From Nephrocerus scutellatus (Eukaryota; Arthropoda; Insecta; Diptera; Pipunculidae), in the NCBI GenBank assembly GCA_947095585.1, contig OX352765.1, forward strand, positions 90,852,965 through 90,916,964: a DNA stretch of 64,000 nt, written 5' to 3'. The notes below the pieces were generated by a model, which did no database searches, was not told the origin of the DNA, and worked only from the letters and a program-made list of their open reading frames with translations. Both the position numbers and the translations under genes were made by a program. The number at the start of each line of letters is the position of its first letter. The first letter of the stretch is position 1. Positions 45,295-57,660 of this stretch are shown here, in pieces.

Positions 45295-45495
45295 ATCGCA
45301 TTGTGGGGGTGTACCATAGCCTAAAACCTTCCCCAACCAACCAATAATATATATTGAGAATGTGGCTGATATTAATATTTTACATTTAGCACCCACAGGA
45401 ACGGGAAAATGGTGTACTATAGCTTATAACTTTTCTCCACCAGCCAGTAATATACATTGAAAATTTCATAAGAATCGATTAGTAAATGTGGCTGA
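45295..45495 (+). repeat. Imperfect ~95-bp direct duplication
   Basis: Two units share the order GTGTACCATAGCC/GTGTACTATAGCT, CAACCAACCAATAATATATA/CACCAGCCAGTAATATACAT, TTGAGAATGTGGCTGAT/AAATGTGGCTGATT. The second unit has an extra block with ATTTCATAAGAATCG. It directly precedes the RT fragment at 45500. Confidence 0.6.
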
Positions 45496-45499
45496 TTTA

Positions 45500-46230
45500 G
45501 GTTCCAGACTTGGACCAGTCCTGCATAGCATTTTAACGGCGGATCAACCCATCGCAACAAGGGCCATGCTTTTTGCGGCGGATGACTCCATCACGTATGC
45601 TGTTTCCTGATCTCCTGAGATAGCTGCCCGAAATGTGGAGGAACACCGCCGAAAGTATCTGGGAATCAACTGTACTGAGAAGCTCAAGTTAACCAAACAA
45701 TGAAGAAAGCTAGCTACACTCTTCATTTGGTGCACCCGCTTCTAAGAAGGCGAAATGGACTGTCCAACAAAAACAGGCTGCTCATGTACAAGCAGCTCAT
45801 CAGGCCAGTGATAACCTATGGCTATCCCATACGGTTTACCGTCTCGCAACAACGACGATGAAGAAGATCTCCCTATTTGAAAGGAAGGTACTTAGGATCT
45901 TTACAGGACTTTGGAGGGTGCCAAACAGCTATAAGTTTGTGTCGACTACAAGGTTTTACGAAGTCGCAGGTCTGCTGCCAATAACCGATTACTTATTCTA
46001 AATGTGGAGAAAATAACACAACTTGAGAGGGTATATTGGAGGTTTACTAAAGCCTATAACCTTCCTGTAGCTGCATTGAAGATTGTCAATTCAAGTTTCC
46101 ATACAAAATTTCATTTCTATTTATTTCGATTAATTTCCAGCGTTATATTAAAGGCAAACATACTTCTAAGGAGGATGCAATGGCTTCTATTTTTGAACGA
46201 TTGCAATTTAAAATTGACTTCGGAGTAGTA
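45500..46230 (+). mobile_element. Jockey-like RT C-terminal fragment
   Basis: 45505-45600 reads GLGPVLHSILTADQPIATRA then MLFAADDSITYAV: the GPVLYSIFTAD and FADD blocks of jockey elements, with an extra alanine in FAADD. Next come IAARNVEEHRRKYLGINCTE, HPLLRRRNGLSNKNRLLMYK, QLIRPVITYGYPI (45765-45830), ISLFERKVLRIFTGLWRVPN and RFYEVAGLLPITD. The frame changes at least three times. The element is truncated 5' before motif B and lacks RNase H. Confidence 0.8.
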
Positions 46231-47379
46231 CAAGTATAGATTAAAGTTTTTGTGGATTAGTAACAGCTTGTTGACGTTCTCAGACTTTCGAAATTGTAAC
46301 CTATGTCGGAGAATTAAGACCAGAGAGAAAAAGAGAAATTCCAGCCACTTTAAGCCAGATTTTGTAGCAAAATTTTTTTTTAATAAATTATTTTAGAAAA
46401 TATATCAGAAATTATCTTGTCTATATGTATGAGCGATACAAGTGTTGGAGTACAGAATAATAAACTTCTTACCATACTAATTACAGTGAAAACTTTCCAT
46501 TTTTTCATGTGCACTCAACATTTCTTTGCATTGAACGTTCCTTATCCTCACAATCGCTATCTTTCTGTTTATTTATACTTTTCTTTTCCCAAATAATCAG
46601 TATTTTCCCAGATTAAACGGATATCTCAATAGTTTGTTGGCATTATCATGAGAGTTATATGCGGCGGTGGCGTTGAAAAATCCCAAAGTGGTGACGATAC
46701 ACATGTCATGCTCTGTGGAATTATTCGGGTAACTAGCCGCAGTAGAAGCAGGAACAGAAACTTGTGCAATTGGGAATTTCAAATCCTAAATATGGGATGA
46801 TTTGCTATCACTGACAAGAAAAGACTCCTTAGATTTAAGTCGACACGGATTTAATTCAGATCAGATAATGCAAATCCAAACCGGCTGCTCTCGGCTGCTT
46901 CTTCAGATTGTGGGTTTTACACACAAACACAAAAAGGGCAAACCACAAGCAAATAAAGGGTTTCCCCCGCGTTGTCTGTTTGCCTAACAAAAATAGTCTA
47001 TTTGCGTATTCGATGATAATCTCTGCCACATGTGATGTTCGTGGTAATCATCAGCGCACACTAGTGATTCCATGAGAATTTTCAATCTCGAATGAGGATT
47101 TGGCATAGTAATCACAGGCATTAAACAAAATAGGTACGTCACGGGCTAAATTTCGGAAGCACCGCGAATCAGTGCAATTGATCTTGTAGCTTTAGTTTTG
47201 GTATTTGCTTAATGTCTTGATTACATTTCACTTCAAAAAAAGTTAAGAAATGTTTAAGTAATAGGTTTTTCATTAAGAAAGGCCTATTTTTTCATGAAAA
47301 AAATAGCTTCGGTTTGAAAATTGAGAAAATTACTTTGGGTTAAAGTAACGTCAATGCTAATTATTGTGAAGTACAACGT
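46231..47379. other. Non-coding spacer
   Basis: AT-rich spacer with no motif-bearing frame or transposon end. Confidence 0.5.
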
Positions 47380-47960
47380 CATACAAATCTCTTCCACGGA
47401 AACACCTCAACGAATGACTTTTCAAGACTTTTTCGTATAAATCGGGCAATTTCGCATTTGATATTGATTTTGAGTGTCTGGTTTATTGACATAGACGGTG
47501 GACTTAACATAGCCACAAAGAAAAATATCCAGTGGCATCAAATAACACCACTAAAGCGGTCAATTTACTATTCTATCACTGGAGACAGCACGGCTACCGA
47601 ACAACAACTTTAATAATTCGATTGTTAGGCCAGCTGTGTGGCATGTGGCGCCATCTTGTTGAAACATTTTCTTCACTTCAAGTGATTATCTTTCAATTCA
47701 TCCAAAAACTATTCAGTCAACGTGGTTCTGAAGCGATTTTCATTGACTATGACTGCATTGCCAGCATTATTGAAGAACAATAGCGTGCCAGCCAAACAAT
47801 AAATGATTGTTGCTGTGCAATGGCATTTTGTGAATGACTTTGTGTTACTGACTTGCACAAAAATGCAACAATTTTGCTTGGTAACGAAGCCATAAAAGGG
47901 CTTCATAGCTAAGAATGTTTTCCGCTCGAAATGTCGCAATGGAAATCAAACTTTGAAAGT
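47380..47960 (-). mobile_element. Mariner-family transposase remnant
   Basis: The minus strand at 47664-47629 encodes FQQDGATCHTAG, the block with the second catalytic Asp. Further down (47510-47430) YVKSTVYVNKP matches the block after the third Asp, as in GYVKSLVYANKP at 18780. Upstream, 47939-47709 forms a continuous but probably frameshifted segment. The catalytic domain is broken by shifts between the blocks. No inverted ends were found. Confidence 0.7.
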
Positions 47961-49375
47961 TTCGGAAAGTCTCTTAAGTTATCGAAGAGTTCAATTTAAT
48001 TAAATGAGAAATATAGTTGAGTTGAGACTTCAAAAAATACGCAGATAACTAAACACACAACTAAGGAACCCTAATGTAAAAAAGTGGCGTCCCAATTGAA
48101 AAACACTTTGCACGAATAACAAATTGTTCCATCGCGTCTAGTACTACAACAGTGACTACACCTTCTCCTACTATTAGCACTTAACATCTATAGCTACTTC
48201 TCTACTGCCTATATCCCTCTTTCGGCCACTATCCTATGGCAGTTCATTTGCATTTTTATGAAATAATCATAAATTTAATCCCGTGACGAGTAATAATTAA
48301 AATAACACTTGGCATTCGCTTAAACCTCGTCAGCGTCTCCGATGTGTGTCGATTGAATTTATTCCGATGGTCAAATGATTCAACAACAAAAGAGTTCCAA
48401 TTTGTTCGTAGCGTCAAAGTGTTGAGAATTATGATTATTTACGATCGATGACGAATTAAAATGTTTACGGAATTATGGCAGAATATTATGATTTTCGATT
48501 GGTCGATGGTAGTAAAATCATTCCCCATGAAGTCGAACTAAAATAAAATAGTATACCTATCTGTTTTGTCATTGTTGTTGTTGCTGGAATATCTTAGTCG
48601 TAATTTATCAGTTTAATTCAGTATCAGTTATACGATTGTCTATACAACGAACGTATCAATGGGCTTCTGGTGTTTTCTTCAGTTTTATTCATCAAATTTT
48701 TTTATAATACAATTATATAGATTTTTATAAGTACCTACATACAGAACTTACTGTGAAATCTAATATGATGTCCATAGTAATAGGTCATCGACTCAACAAC
48801 CGATAATGGAGAGTTATTGTAAAAAATCAAATGAATTCATTACCTGGAGAGTATCCTTCGAAGTGCGGTTATACGACGAAATCGGTAGGTATGTGATTGA
48901 AAAGAGGACCACAAAAGATCCAAACATCATGAGAAATATCCTTCTCACTGAGAAGTTTTTGATCCCAAATTTTCCACTGAAAAAGTAATTCTTTTTTTTC
49001 TGATGCGCCTGGAGGTTCAGAAAACTTCTAAAGTCCCTTAACATAGGTTATACCCGATTCATTTACCAGATCATGACTATGTCAGCCGATCTATGCATAC
49101 GTGCCTCAAGCGTCAAAAATACGACCCTCTCATTTTTTCTATTTGTTATGACTACAACTAAGTTTCTTTAACAAGCAGTTTACGCTTCTGTAGTTTATCG
49201 TGTTATGTAGGCTGACGTCCAGCGATAACACCTAATAAAACCGTCATAACATGCGGTTTTCTCTTACTGCGCTAGATGGAATGTACTGACGACGCACAAA
49301 ATCTGTATCATATAAAGTTCGGACTATTTAATGGTTGCGAAGTTTTCAAGCAAAGCTTGTTACCTCGTCACCTAC
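47961..49375. other. Non-coding spacer
   Basis: No recognised gene or transposon. The short opposing open frames at 48806-49044 have no motif. Confidence 0.5.
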
Positions 49376-51350
49376 TGTTAGGTTGAGGTGGCTGTCAGTG
49401 AAACCGATACACTTAGATCAGTAATGGTCCATTGTGATATTATACGGATCAGGAAAAATTCCTTCCACCTACTAGATGAACTAATTAGAGCATCGTATAA
49501 AGCGTAGAAGATTACCAATATCAATGTTGATGAGATCATTAGTGTCGTTGTAGAAGAAGTTTACATTTTTGGAAGAGGGCTGGACAAGTATAGAGAAGAT
49601 GGGCAATGGTCTCCTCCTACTCCTCATCCATGCAGCTTCTGCAGAAGTCATTCGAGAAGACTCCAAGTTTTGCTGCATGCCTGCCTATGTCTAGTGATGA
49701 CACCTACAATCGCATAGATTTGCGATCTTTTTTGAATGATCAAACACTTGGAGCATTTCGGATATAGCTTGGGCCAGATCTGCTTTGTCGCTATGCAAGT
49801 TGTACCGTTTGACTACCAAGAGTTAGTTTTTACATTAGCATCCTGCTTGAACAAGAGTTTGCATGTAGCGATTTGTATGCCTATGGAACCGTGTTTAGGT
49901 AAGAAGGGTAGTTAGTTCCTTGTTTGGCGAGTTCGTCAGCTATACAGTTATATATGTCTATGTGCCCCGGCACCCAACACAAGTGGATATTGAATTGCTC
50001 CGCCATCTCCACGAGCAATGATCGGCAGTTAAGTGGTAGAATTGCATTTTTGGAGACTGATTCTAGGGAATTCAATGCAGAGGATATTAGCGGATATAAC
50101 GTTTCTCTTCAGCCAAGACAAGACTTCACTGATCGCCATAGTTCAGCCGGGAAAACAGTAGAATAATTTGGAAGACGGAAAGAAAGATGTAGCTTTTTTG
50201 ATACAACATCTCCGCCGATTCCGTCATCAGTTTTTGAACCGTCTATGTAAAAATGAATGTGCTCATCTTCCAAGTAAGCGTCTTCTTCCCAGAATGATCT
50301 GCAGGGAAAGGTGACCTGGAAGTTTTTGATGAAATATAGTTGCGGAATGTTGTATTCTATGTTGTCTGGGATCCTGACTAAATTCAGGATAGAGGAGTGA
50401 CCGATTTAATTTTTAGTCCACTGGGAGATAGCATTAAGGCAAATAGCCATACTAGCAGATACTTGCCTGCTGTAAATATCGAGTGGTGTGGGGATGAACA
50501 GAATGTCTTATGCGGCGGAGGGGGTTGTACGAAGTGTTCCGCTCATACATAGACTAGCTGACCTTTGGACTTTGCTTAATTTGTCATGGTTTACTTTCTT
50601 ATTTAAAGGAAGTCCACCATTGAAGACCCCATCTGCTACCAATGGCATGAAAAGACTGCCACTATTTCTTTACGAACTCTTTCTTGTACGTTAGGTTTCC
50701 ACCATGGCTTTCTGTCCAAAATAAGACCCAAATACTTGGCTCTATCAGAGAATTTCAAGCTTATACCTTTTATAGAAGGGGGGTTAATAAGTGGAACTTT
50801 ATATTTCCTGGTGAATAGGACAAGCTCAGTATTCTGAAGCGATTTTCATTAACTGTGACTGCATTCTTGGTAACAATAGGGTGCTAGCAGTGACACCTAT
50901 GGAATTAAACCAACACCATATAATAATTGATGTCTATTTTATGAGGATTTACCCCTAAGCCACAACGATCTGCAAGTTAGGTTGTTGGGAACATTTTGCA
51001 AGAGTTCGTTTAAGGTATTCGGGTATTTTCCTGAGACGGCAATAACAACGTCATTCGCATTACTCTGCAGCCCTCACCTCATAGGCATAGCACCAACTCA
51101 TTCACCGCAAAGTTCCATAGAAGAGGGGACAGTACTCCACCTTGTGGGCTCCTCTGCAGAGATATCTTCTAGTAGACGACACGCCCAGCTTTGAGTTAAT
51201 AATTCTACTTATGAGCAGAAGATTAATCGATCCCCAAGCGAGTCGTCCACCCTCAAAGTTAACAGCGCATCAGTAATCGCAGATGTATTGACGTTGTTAA
51301 AATCGCATTCAATGTCTAGCAATACCACCATTGTGTACTCCTTGTGGTGA
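49376..51350 (-). mobile_element. LOA/I-like element copy D: RT core, RNase H and 3' end, 5'-truncated
   Basis: Read 51350 to 49376. It starts at HKEYTMVVLLDIECDFNNV (RT motif A, 51345-51290), then LRVDDSLG, PTRWSTVPSS and an eroded motif C (ANDVVIAVSGKYPNTLNELL near 51040). Next are LINPPSIKGISLKFSDRAKY (50790-50740), the RNase H blocks with HFYIDGSKT (about 50240) and FNIHLCWVPGHIDIYNCIAD, ELAKQGTNYPS at 50000-49920. The Cys/His tail follows, with VNFFYNDTNDLINIDIGNLL and RFIRCSN at 49560-49481. The 3' UTR ends CAGCCACCTCAACC at about 49380. It is colinear with copy B, and the 3' end matches 32150. Stops and shifts are present, and a short foreign piece lies at 50838-50930. Confidence 0.88.
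50838..50930 (-). mobile_element. Small mariner-family scrap within the LOA-like copy
   Basis: CTGAAGCGATTTTCATTAAC and TGTGACTGCATTC, followed by AACAATAGGGTGCTAGCAG, match CTGAAGCGATTTTCATTGAC, TATGACTGCATTGC and AACAATAGCGTGCCAGCC at 47728-47794. It interrupts the LOA-like RT alignment between the VLFTGKY block and motif C. Confidence 0.6.
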
Positions 51351-52285
51351 AAGGGAAGTCACTCACAGTAGCAATTGCTAGATCTCTGTGAATACAACTA
51401 TTCCTTATGTACCATTGAGCACTTACGACTGCTATTAGTGTTTTGTTTGGAAATGTTTGCAATATGCTTAGTTTGGTACAACCCGAAAGTTGAATACGGT
51501 ATGTCCAAGACGGTTTTAGCACTTGTTTATATAAGAGCAGTTTGTTATACACGCTTAGTTTCGAAAATCTGCCCATTTCTGATTTCAAGCTCGTCGCGCT
51601 TCTTTTTTACGTGTGACTTCCACTTAAGTTTTGCATCTAGAGTCATTCCTAGATATTTTGTTTCGTTTGCATACGGTATTTGCACCGAGTTGAAATTATT
51701 TACCTTTCTGTATGTAAAATTGACATGTGTTGACTTTGTTTCGTTGAGAACAATTCACCAGGACTTTGTCCACTCGCATATTTTAAGCTCGATGAAGTTT
51801 TCCTGTCGAAGATTCAATAGTATAACCCATTGCGATGATACTCGTATCGTCTGCGAACGTGGCTACGACTGTCTTTTCGTCTTGAGGTATGTTTCTTGTC
51901 TAAAGCAAGAACTGGATTGGAACGAGAACGCTACCTTGCGGTACACCGTCGTGAATTACTTTGAACTTCGAGTAGTCGGCTCCGTATCTAAAACGAAAGA
52001 GCCTATTGTCAAGATAGGATTCCAGGATTCTAGACAATTTTTTCGGTAGGATAAGCTTAAGCTTATACTTCAGTCCTTCGTACCATACCTTTGTCGAAGG
52101 CTTGCAATACGTCCAGGAAAGTGCTAGAATATATCTTTTTCTCTTCAAATTCTCAAATTCAATAAACCTGATCAATTGTGGAATGTTTGACCCTAAAACC
52201 GAATTGGTGACCCGCGACTTAGCGTCTTTCTTCAACAATAGGCTGTAATCGTTTAAGACGAAGTTTCTCAAACACCTTGTATAAA
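51350..52285 (-). mobile_element. Jockey-clade RT fragment
   Basis: Read 52285 to 51350. KVFEKLRLKRLQPIVEER is followed by HQFGFRVKHSTIDQV, then frame 52271-51900 with VWYEGLKYKLKLILPKKLSR, ILESYLDNRLFRFRYGADYS and motif B DGVPQGSVLVPIQFLL. Motif C is intact, TFADDTSIIAMG, near 51870-51840. Later blocks are KYLGMTLDAKLKWKSHVKKK and SVYNKLLLYKQVLKPSWTYR, then WYIRNSCIHRDLAIATVSDF near 51415-51365. The motif A area (VFLDVEQAFDRVWHEGL usually) is partly lost. It stops exactly where copy D begins. Confidence 0.88.
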
Positions 52286-55200
52286 AAAGTAATGAAATGA
52301 GAATAAAATTAAATGATTAAATGGGTAATAACTAATAACTGCTATAAATTGTAATTAATAGCAGGTACAACCACCACTTTGGTGGCGACATCTTTCTGCT
52401 CAATAAGGGTTGAAAGATGTTCTGATTAGATTTTGAATTCAATCTAACAAGAATCCATTTCGACATAAAATACTGCATTTTTACCATGGGATACAAACTC
52501 AACTAGCTACTAACTCTGTTCACTTTTTTTCGTTAAATTATATTATAATTTATATATTATATTATATATAGTGGTATGTCGTTATTCGGGAGGCCAGGAA
52601 TGGAATGTGATTTATATTTCATAGAAGATCACTATTAAGAAAGTATCTAACTTTCCTAAATACGAAAATGGAGTAACTTTTGATAGGATATCTTCAAGAT
52701 GACAGTTTCAAATAAGTCAATAGTCGAGTATTAGACCAAGATATACAAATTTGTTACATTGTGTAAGTGGCAAACAATTTACTTGCAAAGGAATGGTTGG
52801 GATTTTTAACCCACTCATCAGATCATGTCATACTATGATGAATGTGTTCTGTGTGTGTGGTGCGATGAGAGCAGCGCTGCTTGCTTTATTGGGGTTGTTT
52901 GGTTGTTGGGTTGCAAAATTGAGTGATTGATACTATCACAAGCTTTACGAAGGTTAATAAATCACGCTGAGACGACTAACTCTCTCTCTCTCTATTTGAT
53001 CCTGTATGGTTGTAGTTAGATCCACGCATGCCAATATGGTACTTGAGTTATTGATAACGTAATGTTGGTTGACTCACAAGCTGACTTGAAGTCATCACTT
53101 AGTTCCAGATTTTAGTAATCAATCAATTGCTTATGGGACAAACTGGGATAAGTTTTCACTATACGGTTACAATTTAATGAAGCATTAATAAGGCGATGAT
53201 CATAAAATGATATATTTTTTAGCGAAATAACCTATGTTTTATGTTTTTGTTTTTGCAAGAATCTTGCAGACATGGTCCTGCTCTTACTCTTGGTCTTGCA
53301 CACTCAGTCTTAACCTTGCAAGATAATAGGTGATCTTAGGTGATTCAAGACCAATTTCGCTCATCACTGCTCTTGAGACACGACGCCCACATATGGGCAT
53401 AACTAAAAGCAGTAAGCTGTTAGCTATTTGGACCGTGCATCTTAGATAAAGCTCAGGCTCACCTGAAACTGTAACACAACCTATCTAAGTAAGTGACAGC
53501 ACTATTCTGGTTATTGAATTTTATCACAGAATGCCAACGTTTAACAAAAACTAAAGACTTAGAAAGAAAACTTTTATTTTATCCTGCAAGCAAAACGCCA
53601 TACTCTTGCAATTTAGCTCAAAATAAGTAAATATTTCATTTTCCATATCTTTCAAACCTTGCTTCCACAAAACGTACACGAGCTTCATTCATAGAAAAGA
53701 TAATTCCGCCTTTTGTCAACTTGAAGTTTTAATTATGAATTCATCAAACGTGAAATGCATTCAGTGCTGTACTTCCCGCTTGGTTGTGAGACCAACCGCA
53801 CAACAAAAAAAAAAACCAGAAACAACTACAACCAGAAACAATAGCAACTACACCAAAAGCAAAAAGAATATTTTTTTTTCTGTCCAAAAATAATTACGCA
53901 ATTTAGAATTAATATGCAAATGTGCAGTGACACACACTCAAGAACAAGACAAATTCATGTTGCAGCAAGGGCGACTGGGCGGTTGGGTTCGAAAAGCCAT
54001 TGCGTTGCATCTTGATTCGACTTGACTTGACCACCGTTCACAGTGGAGTCAGTCGATCGACCGCCGGATGTGCAACGCAGTACACGCACGTACACATTGG
54101 AATTTAATTGTGAGATGGTAGGGTAAGGTGCGTTTGTTGAATTTTTAAATCACGAATTGCTATGCATTTTGTCCGGCGGCCGCAAACGCCAATCGAAATG
54201 GGCACTGAGTACGGGTCAATAAACGATCATCAACGGGAATATGCCGGAGAAATATTGAAGAAATTTCAAAATTAAGTTGTTTTTGTGTGTTTCTAAAATT
54301 TGTATGCACTGCACTATGCAGACAACTAATTGAGTATCTGGCGCCTGTTTGAGCGGTAATTAGGTGCAATACCAAAACCTTAGTAACAAGTGCATCTTTG
54401 TCAAGCTCGCTTAGAAAATGTATTTAGAATAATCGATCGGCGGCCGTATCAATATAAAGTACAAAAGCACGTTTCACCCTACAAGTTCCAAATGCCATGC
54501 ACGTCATAGTCGTCGTCCTCCAATGTAAAATGTTAATTGTTCTCTAAGTGATGTTTTACAGTCTAAGTGTGATGACATCAATTCATCTCACGATTTTCAC
54601 GAAAGTCCTGCGACAGTCTGACGCCAGTCTTCCGCCCTTGGTATTCGGTATTTGCGGTTAGAGGATCAATCTTAATAATGCAACATAGTTGAAAGGAGCA
54701 CCGAAATGGCTGTTTAAGAACCAATTACATGCGGCTGCACACAGAAGGTGTTAGAATCAACTCAATTATGCATATAAATGACCTAATCTTGTTGTGATCG
54801 GTCGGTCTACTTTGAACCCTATGACATGACAAGCAAACGATCGTGCAGCATTTTTTCTTTCTTTCTCTGGGCAGTAATCAAGCGTGGGAGCGACGGTTTC
54901 TTTGAAAAACGTTTAATGCGCTTTTAATTCCCTGACATAAATAAAGCACTAACTTAGATGATCAGAAAAAGACGGAAAATTGACAGTCTTCAGAACTCGA
55001 AGTCTCTCTACCTAACTCTCTCAAGTCTGGAAGATGGAAAACAATAATTCCAAAAACGATTCAAATTCCTTCCTTCTGTATAATAAATTTTTGTTACCCA
55101 TTTCGCGGGTTTGTCGATATTGGAAATGAAAATTTTAATTTGATGGTTAATTGAAAATATATTTGAGATTACTATACGAAAGGAAATACCACCTTAAAGA

Positions 55201-55999
55201 TCGAGCTATCGACGACGGAAATATCATAAAATTGCTACTTATCCTTCATTTAGTGGACCCACTCATTAAAGCGCCCAATGACCCATTTAAAGCGTGTAAC
55301 GCGTTTTAGAAGAAAATAAAACGATGATGCGATCGACGAGATCAATGGAGCACAAATACGCAACCGATATCAGACGGCTACTCTATTCGCATTGTTCATT
55401 TCAAAATGTTGGAAATTAAATTTGCCGCCACATCCGATCTCTTTCTATAATCCGTGGAAACTGTTAAACTGGGAATTGTGCCAATGATCCTTTTAACGAC
55501 GATCTCGACATTCCATGTGTGTGGTCGTCATTGTCGTCATTGACGGTTGCTGTTGCTATATGTAATCTGCTCTGAGGTGGACGTAAATGACTGCACTCTG
55601 AATCTTGAGTTTTTATGTCCCTCAGAAGTGAGATTAAAAGCGGAGAAGAAAACGGTAACAGGACAGTGGGACCAGAACTATTATGTTCGTCTTCCAATTG
55701 ATGAAGTCTTGAAATCACAGATGGAGATGCAAATTTTTGGGTCGGGAAGGTTGGTTTAGGTTTATGAATTTGTTTATTGTTCTGCAAGTATTTCAGCTGA
55801 TATTCATATAGATGATTAAGGAGTATAATTTAAAGGCCAATCGAAAACTTACTTTCCACAAATGAGTAGTCAATACTTTTGACCTAATATACGATCCGGA
55901 AATGATATTGTAAAAGCAATGATCAAAGAACGAAGCCTCGAATCTGACGATCAAATGATGGCCACGTACGTGATAATAGGTCTCACCATCATTGTATAC
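52286..55999. other. Non-coding spacer
   Basis: Contains a TATA-rich tract at 52538-52571, a (CT)n run at 52979-52995 and no recognised frame. The opposing open frames at 55464-55787 and 55547-55759 share one stretch and neither has a known motif. Confidence 0.5.
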
Positions 56000-57660
56000 A
56001 ATTTATCATTTAAGCAAGCATCGCCCTTACCCATTGGTTGGTCGAGTCTTCGATACCTCTGATACTGATTGCCCCTGCAATAGAGTCGTAGCCAGTGTTA
56101 TCGAATTCACCCTCAATATCGAGGAAGGCACAGAGGGCCACTTCCTTGGAACGAAAAGTTCCTTCTGACTTCTTGACAAGATAGGGCACCATCTGTGCTT
56201 TTTCCTTTTCTGTGAAGGTTAGACAATTCTAACAGGCCTCTAATATGAACATCAAAAAGTCTCTTCATGGTTTTAATGACAAATGAATGATGATAATGAT
56301 AATGAAGGAAAGTACACACAGTTGTAGGTGGCTCTAAATAAAGTAATCATGCCCGATAGGATGAGATCGATTGCCTTCTGTAGAAGCTCTGGAAAGATTA
56401 AATCACCGCCGGAAGCTTTGAAAGGTTTAACAGAGCCTACTTAGCCTTATCCGCACTGAATGTTTTACCGGATAAACTACTAACCCTACTAGTAATACAG
56501 ACCCTTTTGTCAGATGCGTTCGGCTACTTGTATTGTACACGAGTAGACAAAAATAACCTGTAGTAGGGTTCTGATTCTATCCCCATGGTCCGACGTTTTG
56601 GTGCCATCGGCCTTTTTTAATAAACCTTTACAGTTTGCCTGATACTTAACTAATGCTTTATAGTTTCGTGCAGCTACTGGGCATTTTGACAATGTTTTTG
56701 CAGCATTTCCTCAATGTGGCACGTCTGGATCGTCTTAATTCAGAGTTGTACTCCGCAATGGCGAACCTATATGCGTCCCAACTCGTCGTGCGTTTAGCCG
56801 AGTTGAAGCGTTTTCTTGCTTCCTAAGTTTAGCCAACTGGTCGTTTTACCAGGGAACTCTTCGTTTACACAAGCTGGTTTTAGTGACACAGCTGTCATGA
56901 TAGAAAGAGAGCAACACATCATTAAGTTGATATACTGCCTCATCAAAGTCCTTTGTGGATTTAATGGAGGTGACAAGCATATCTACATCAGAGAGGATTA
57001 TCGATATAGATTCCAGTCCGTCGACTTTGGATCATATCTAGAAGAAGCATGCCGGAAAAGTCAAATGTTGTGACATGTTGATGGTGGTCTGACAGCGAGG
57101 CTTCATCGTACAGATGCCAATTTTCAACAAAGTTGGAGATAAGTGGACTGGCGCGAGTTTGAGGTCTAGTACCTCTTTGTGAATTATGAAGGTAGATTTT
57201 CATCCCTTATTTTATATATCTACATAATACTAATATGATATTCTAAACGACTCTCACCCCTTCTATGATGTAGCTGCTGCCCAGACCTCATGATGGGCAT
57301 TTCAGCTCCTGGACCTCTAAGGGCAGAATGTTGTCGTCGTCGCCCAGGAAATATGCTAAAGCACACACCATGTTCTGTGTTCCCTTCTCGGTTGAAAACT
57401 TAATCAGCAGGGTTACCAGTTCTTTCGATATGTATTCTGGAATAGATATAAAGTTAATGTCCGATCAAACAGGTAATGGCTTTACAATCAACTTACTAGT
57501 ACCGTTCCGTAGACCTTTTATCTGTCCGCTAATAACTCAAGGCTCTCGCAGAAGACCTAGTGTTATATTTTCTTCGGTAAACCTCTTACTGAAAGTAGCG
57601 GACGCGCCCTTCGCGTGATCCATGTTCGCCTGTATTTCCTGCTTTTCGGAATAATTGGGC
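56000..57660 (-). mobile_element. LOA/I-like element copy C: endonuclease through RT motif A
   Basis: Read 57660 to 56000. DHAKGASATFSKRFTEENIT, LGLLREPWVISGQIKGLRNG and YFLGDDDNILPLEVQ (endonuclease start). After a gap come RGTRPQTRASPLISNFVENW and HLYDEASLSDHHQHVTTFDF (57200-57060), including the SDHH catalytic motif. The linker has KCPVAARNYKALVKYQANCK and GLLKKADGTKTSDHGDRIRT (56690-56560). RT fingers are at KPFKASGGDLIFPELLQKAI, then IKTMKRLFDVHIRGLLELSN and motif A as FLDIEGEFDNTGYDSI (56130-56085). It ends just after this motif. Several frameshifts exist, and the copy is about as old as copy A. Confidence 0.85.
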
